A stretch of DNA of 64,000 bases, from assembly GCA_037176725.1 (NCBI GenBank), contig JAZBRS010000057.1:84031501-84095500 (forward strand), in the 5' to 3' direction. The notes beneath the pieces are model-generated. The model ran no database searches. It worked only from the letters and a program-made list of their open reading frames with translations, and was not told the DNA's origin. This document shows positions 61,920 through 64,000 of the stretch, piece by piece. The translations under genes were made by a program, and so were the position numbers. How positions within the stretch are numbered: the stretch's first letter is position 1; each line of letters begins with the position of its first letter. Origin of the DNA: Posidonia oceanica (taxonomy: Eukaryota; Streptophyta; Magnoliopsida; Alismatales; Posidoniaceae).

Positions 61920-62875
61920 CTCTTTATGCGTCTGAGTCGTCCTCCCAACGTCGGTGGCTTCAGCAGTCGTCGGCGGAGGTCGTCCGGTCGCTGCGGGTGC
62001 TGCCGGCTACTCGCGAGGGCTGGAGCGGCTTCAGGACGTGCTTCCGGTGCTTCCCAGTCGAACGGATGGAAGCTTCAGATCTCAGAGAGAGATCTGGAAC
62101 TTTTGGGTTCAGAGGATGAAGCCGGAGGTCGGAGAGGATGTTTGCTGCTCGTCTGGCTGGATGGAGCCCTCCGGGAGGTTGCTGGAGGTCCGGGGAGCGA
62201 TGCTGGATGATTGGATTATGGTTCTGGAGAGTGTGGAGTGAGTTTGATGGCTGGGTCGTCTTCTGGTCCGAAGGTGACACAGGTGTTTGGAGTGAGGTTT
62301 AGGGTCTGTGGTGGGCGAGAAGGGCTGATGTTTGGGGCTTTGGAAAGGTGGAAGTCAGGTGAATAGCTGGGTGTAGTTTGGGAGGATTCTGTGGATTGTG
62401 GAGGGGGGAATTATGGAATGGGTTCTAGTTGGTTGCAGTTGGCTTCAGAGGATGATTTGGGGCAGTTTTGGGTGATGGAATGGCTGTAGAAAGGTGAAGG
62501 GGAATGGCTGTGTTTTGGGTGAACTTGGGGGAGTAATTGGGAGGAGGATGAAGGCCGGGAAGGAGTTTGGTTTTCTGGAAAAGAAGGAAGAAGGTTTTCT
62601 GAAGATTTCAGAAGGAATGGGAGAAGGATTAGGTGTGGAGATTGGTCTGAGATGAGGCTTCTCTCCGGGATGTCAAAGGCTCCCTCAGACACACTCTTCT
62701 GCTCTCTCTTCTGGAAATTGGAGGAGGCAGAGAAGAAGAGAGGAAGGTTGTTTCAGGTGGAAGAAATGGAGTGAAAATGCTCTCACTAACTGCTGGTGAT
62801 GGTTTGCTCGTTGCTCGCTCTCACAGGTTGCCAACTGAAGGTCGACTCTCCTCTGGATTGAAGGAAGGACGGAGG

Positions 62876-62884
62876 ATTATATCT
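62876..62884 (-). promoter_or_regulatory. Candidate TATA box in LTR4
   Basis: AGATATAAT on the minus strand, upstream of a CT-rich stretch and the GC-rich block. LTR1 has only TGATAAG at the matching place. The start site is not determined. Confidence 0.3.
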
Positions 62885-64000
62885 GGGGAGCGGAGGCTGC
62901 TGGCGCACTGGGAGTTTTCAAATTCGGCCGGCGGCCACTACAGCGGAGGGGACGGGGCGACCGGTCCCGGATTTGGTGCTGAGATGAGGAGACGGCGGGC
63001 TGCTGTAGACCGAAGTGACGGAGCTTCAAAATTCAAATGGAAGGAGGGAAGGGCAGCCGGCCGTCGTGGGAAGAATCTGCAGAAGAAGTATGCAGAAGGA
63101 GAAGGAGGGAGACAAAGTGTGCGGGCCGGACTGCTGCGGGCCGAGAAAAGCAGAGAAAATAAAAGAAAAAGAAACGGGCTGGGTTGAGCCCAGTAAGGAA
63201 AAGTAAGAAAGAAAGAAGGGAAATAAGAAAGAAAGAGGGGGTAGAATGGGGAAATAAAATAGGTAAAAATAAACTAAAAATAAGTAAAAATATTAGAAGA
63301 GTTGTGCTGTAGATTAGGATTTTAATTAAGATTTTTAATGGTTATTTTGAGTTGATTAATGTGTTTTGGGCTTGGTTAGGGTTTTAGGGTTTTGATTTTG
63401 TTTTTAATTGGTTTTCACTTGATTAAGTATTTGTTAAACCCTTTTTAAAATTATTTTAAAATTATGTTTCCTTTGTGGGACATTTAGAATATTGATTAGG
63501 ATTTTTTTAGGATTTATTTTGTATTAATTTAGGGTTGGTTTTATGTTTTTAAGTTGTAGTCTTCTTAGGGTTTTTCTTTCTTAAATCTTTTAAGTTATGT
63601 TTTAATTTTTATTTATTGGTTATTTCTTGAAGTTTTTAGTTGGATTTTTCTGGTTTGATAGGGTGTTTTTTAAGTCTTTTCAGATGTATTTTTCTTTCCT
63701 TTTTAATTAAGTTTTTAACTTGTTTTTCTTATGTTTATTAGGTTAGGTCTTTTGCCTTCTTTAATTACTTGTTTTAGTGTTTGATTTTCAATTCTTCTTT
63801 TTGGGTTTGTTTTTTAATTCTTCTGATGGGTTTTTACTTTTGCTGGGTTTAGATCTTATTTTAGTTTTTTCCTTGATTTTTCAGTGTTTTCTTTTGATTT
63901 GTTTTGCATTTTTTAGTTTGCATGTTTGATTTTTCTTTTAACTTGATTTAGTTAGGTTTAAGCTGTTAATAGCTTGTTTAATATTTTTTAATTGTTTTTC

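Larger units (their letters stand above)
58783..64000 (-). mobile_element. LTR4, diverged minus-oriented LTR, cut by window end
   Basis: Starts TGTAGCGATCCCGATCGG like LTR1-3 and follows them block by block for about 5.2 kb, with many substitutions and small indels throughout. It belongs to another, older or different-subfamily element, or is a solo LTR; the rest lies outside the window. It has the donor-like GAG|GTAAGT (61919), a TATA-like AGATATAAT (62884-62876), and two adjacent telo-boxes (63377-63392). Confidence 0.88.

Noticed and set aside
1..64000. Integrated pararetrovirus (caulimovirid) sequence
   Set aside because: There are clear LTRs, integrase and target duplication, and no movement-protein or caulimovirid-type coat motifs.

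Overview
The window is plant nuclear DNA made almost entirely of one family of giant Ty3/gypsy LTR retrotransposons. I see no host gene. The gag-pol layout, the tRNA-Arg-like primer site, the dual RNase H (retroviral type followed by archaeal type), the LTRs of about 5.8 kb and an extra DUF7745/plant-mobile-domain-like gene point to the Tat/Ogre lineage of angiosperms. The species cannot be read from the sequence.

Layout. (1) Positions 1-4983 and 54565-58782 are two halves of an old, decayed, plus-strand element: the end of its 5' LTR (1-2354), a repeated primer-binding segment, a leader, and gag (4056-4983, resuming at 54565-56102), then a 3' remnant without pol. (2) Into that gag a minus-strand array was inserted, flanked by the 5-bp duplication CAATG (4979-4983 and 54565-54569). 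The array is LTR1 (4984-10767), internal A (10768-26851), LTR2 (26852-32638), internal B (32639-48777), LTR3 (48778-54564). It is two ~27.7-kb elements sharing the middle LTR, with one target duplication for the whole array. (3) From 58783 to the window end lies most of a fourth, more diverged minus-oriented LTR.

Each internal region reads, on the minus strand: PBS, leader, gag (matrix-like N-terminus, capsid, variant zinc knuckle), aspartic protease, G-patch-like motif, a long low-complexity spacer, RT, RNase H, archaeal RNase H, integrase (HHCC, DD35E, GPF module), an A-rich spacer, the DUF7745-like gene, several kilobases of tandem repeats, then the polypurine tract and 3' LTR. Neither copy is intact. 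A has a 4-bp deletion, a TGA, a TAG and a 1-bp deletion. B has TAG, TAA and TAG stops plus a late 1-bp deletion, and its DUF7745 gene ends early. Both share a poly-C frameshift in gag that the old copy lacks. Many stops are CAG-to-TAG, as expected from deamination of methylated CHG sites.

The most unusual observations are the three-LTR array with a single target duplication, the family-specific ~143-bp repetition of the primer-binding segment, a splice donor in the LTR and an acceptor before gag that are kept in diverged copies (a predicted ~4-kb leader intron), a cluster of telo-box motifs in U3, and the extra DUF7745-like gene with a basic C-terminus.
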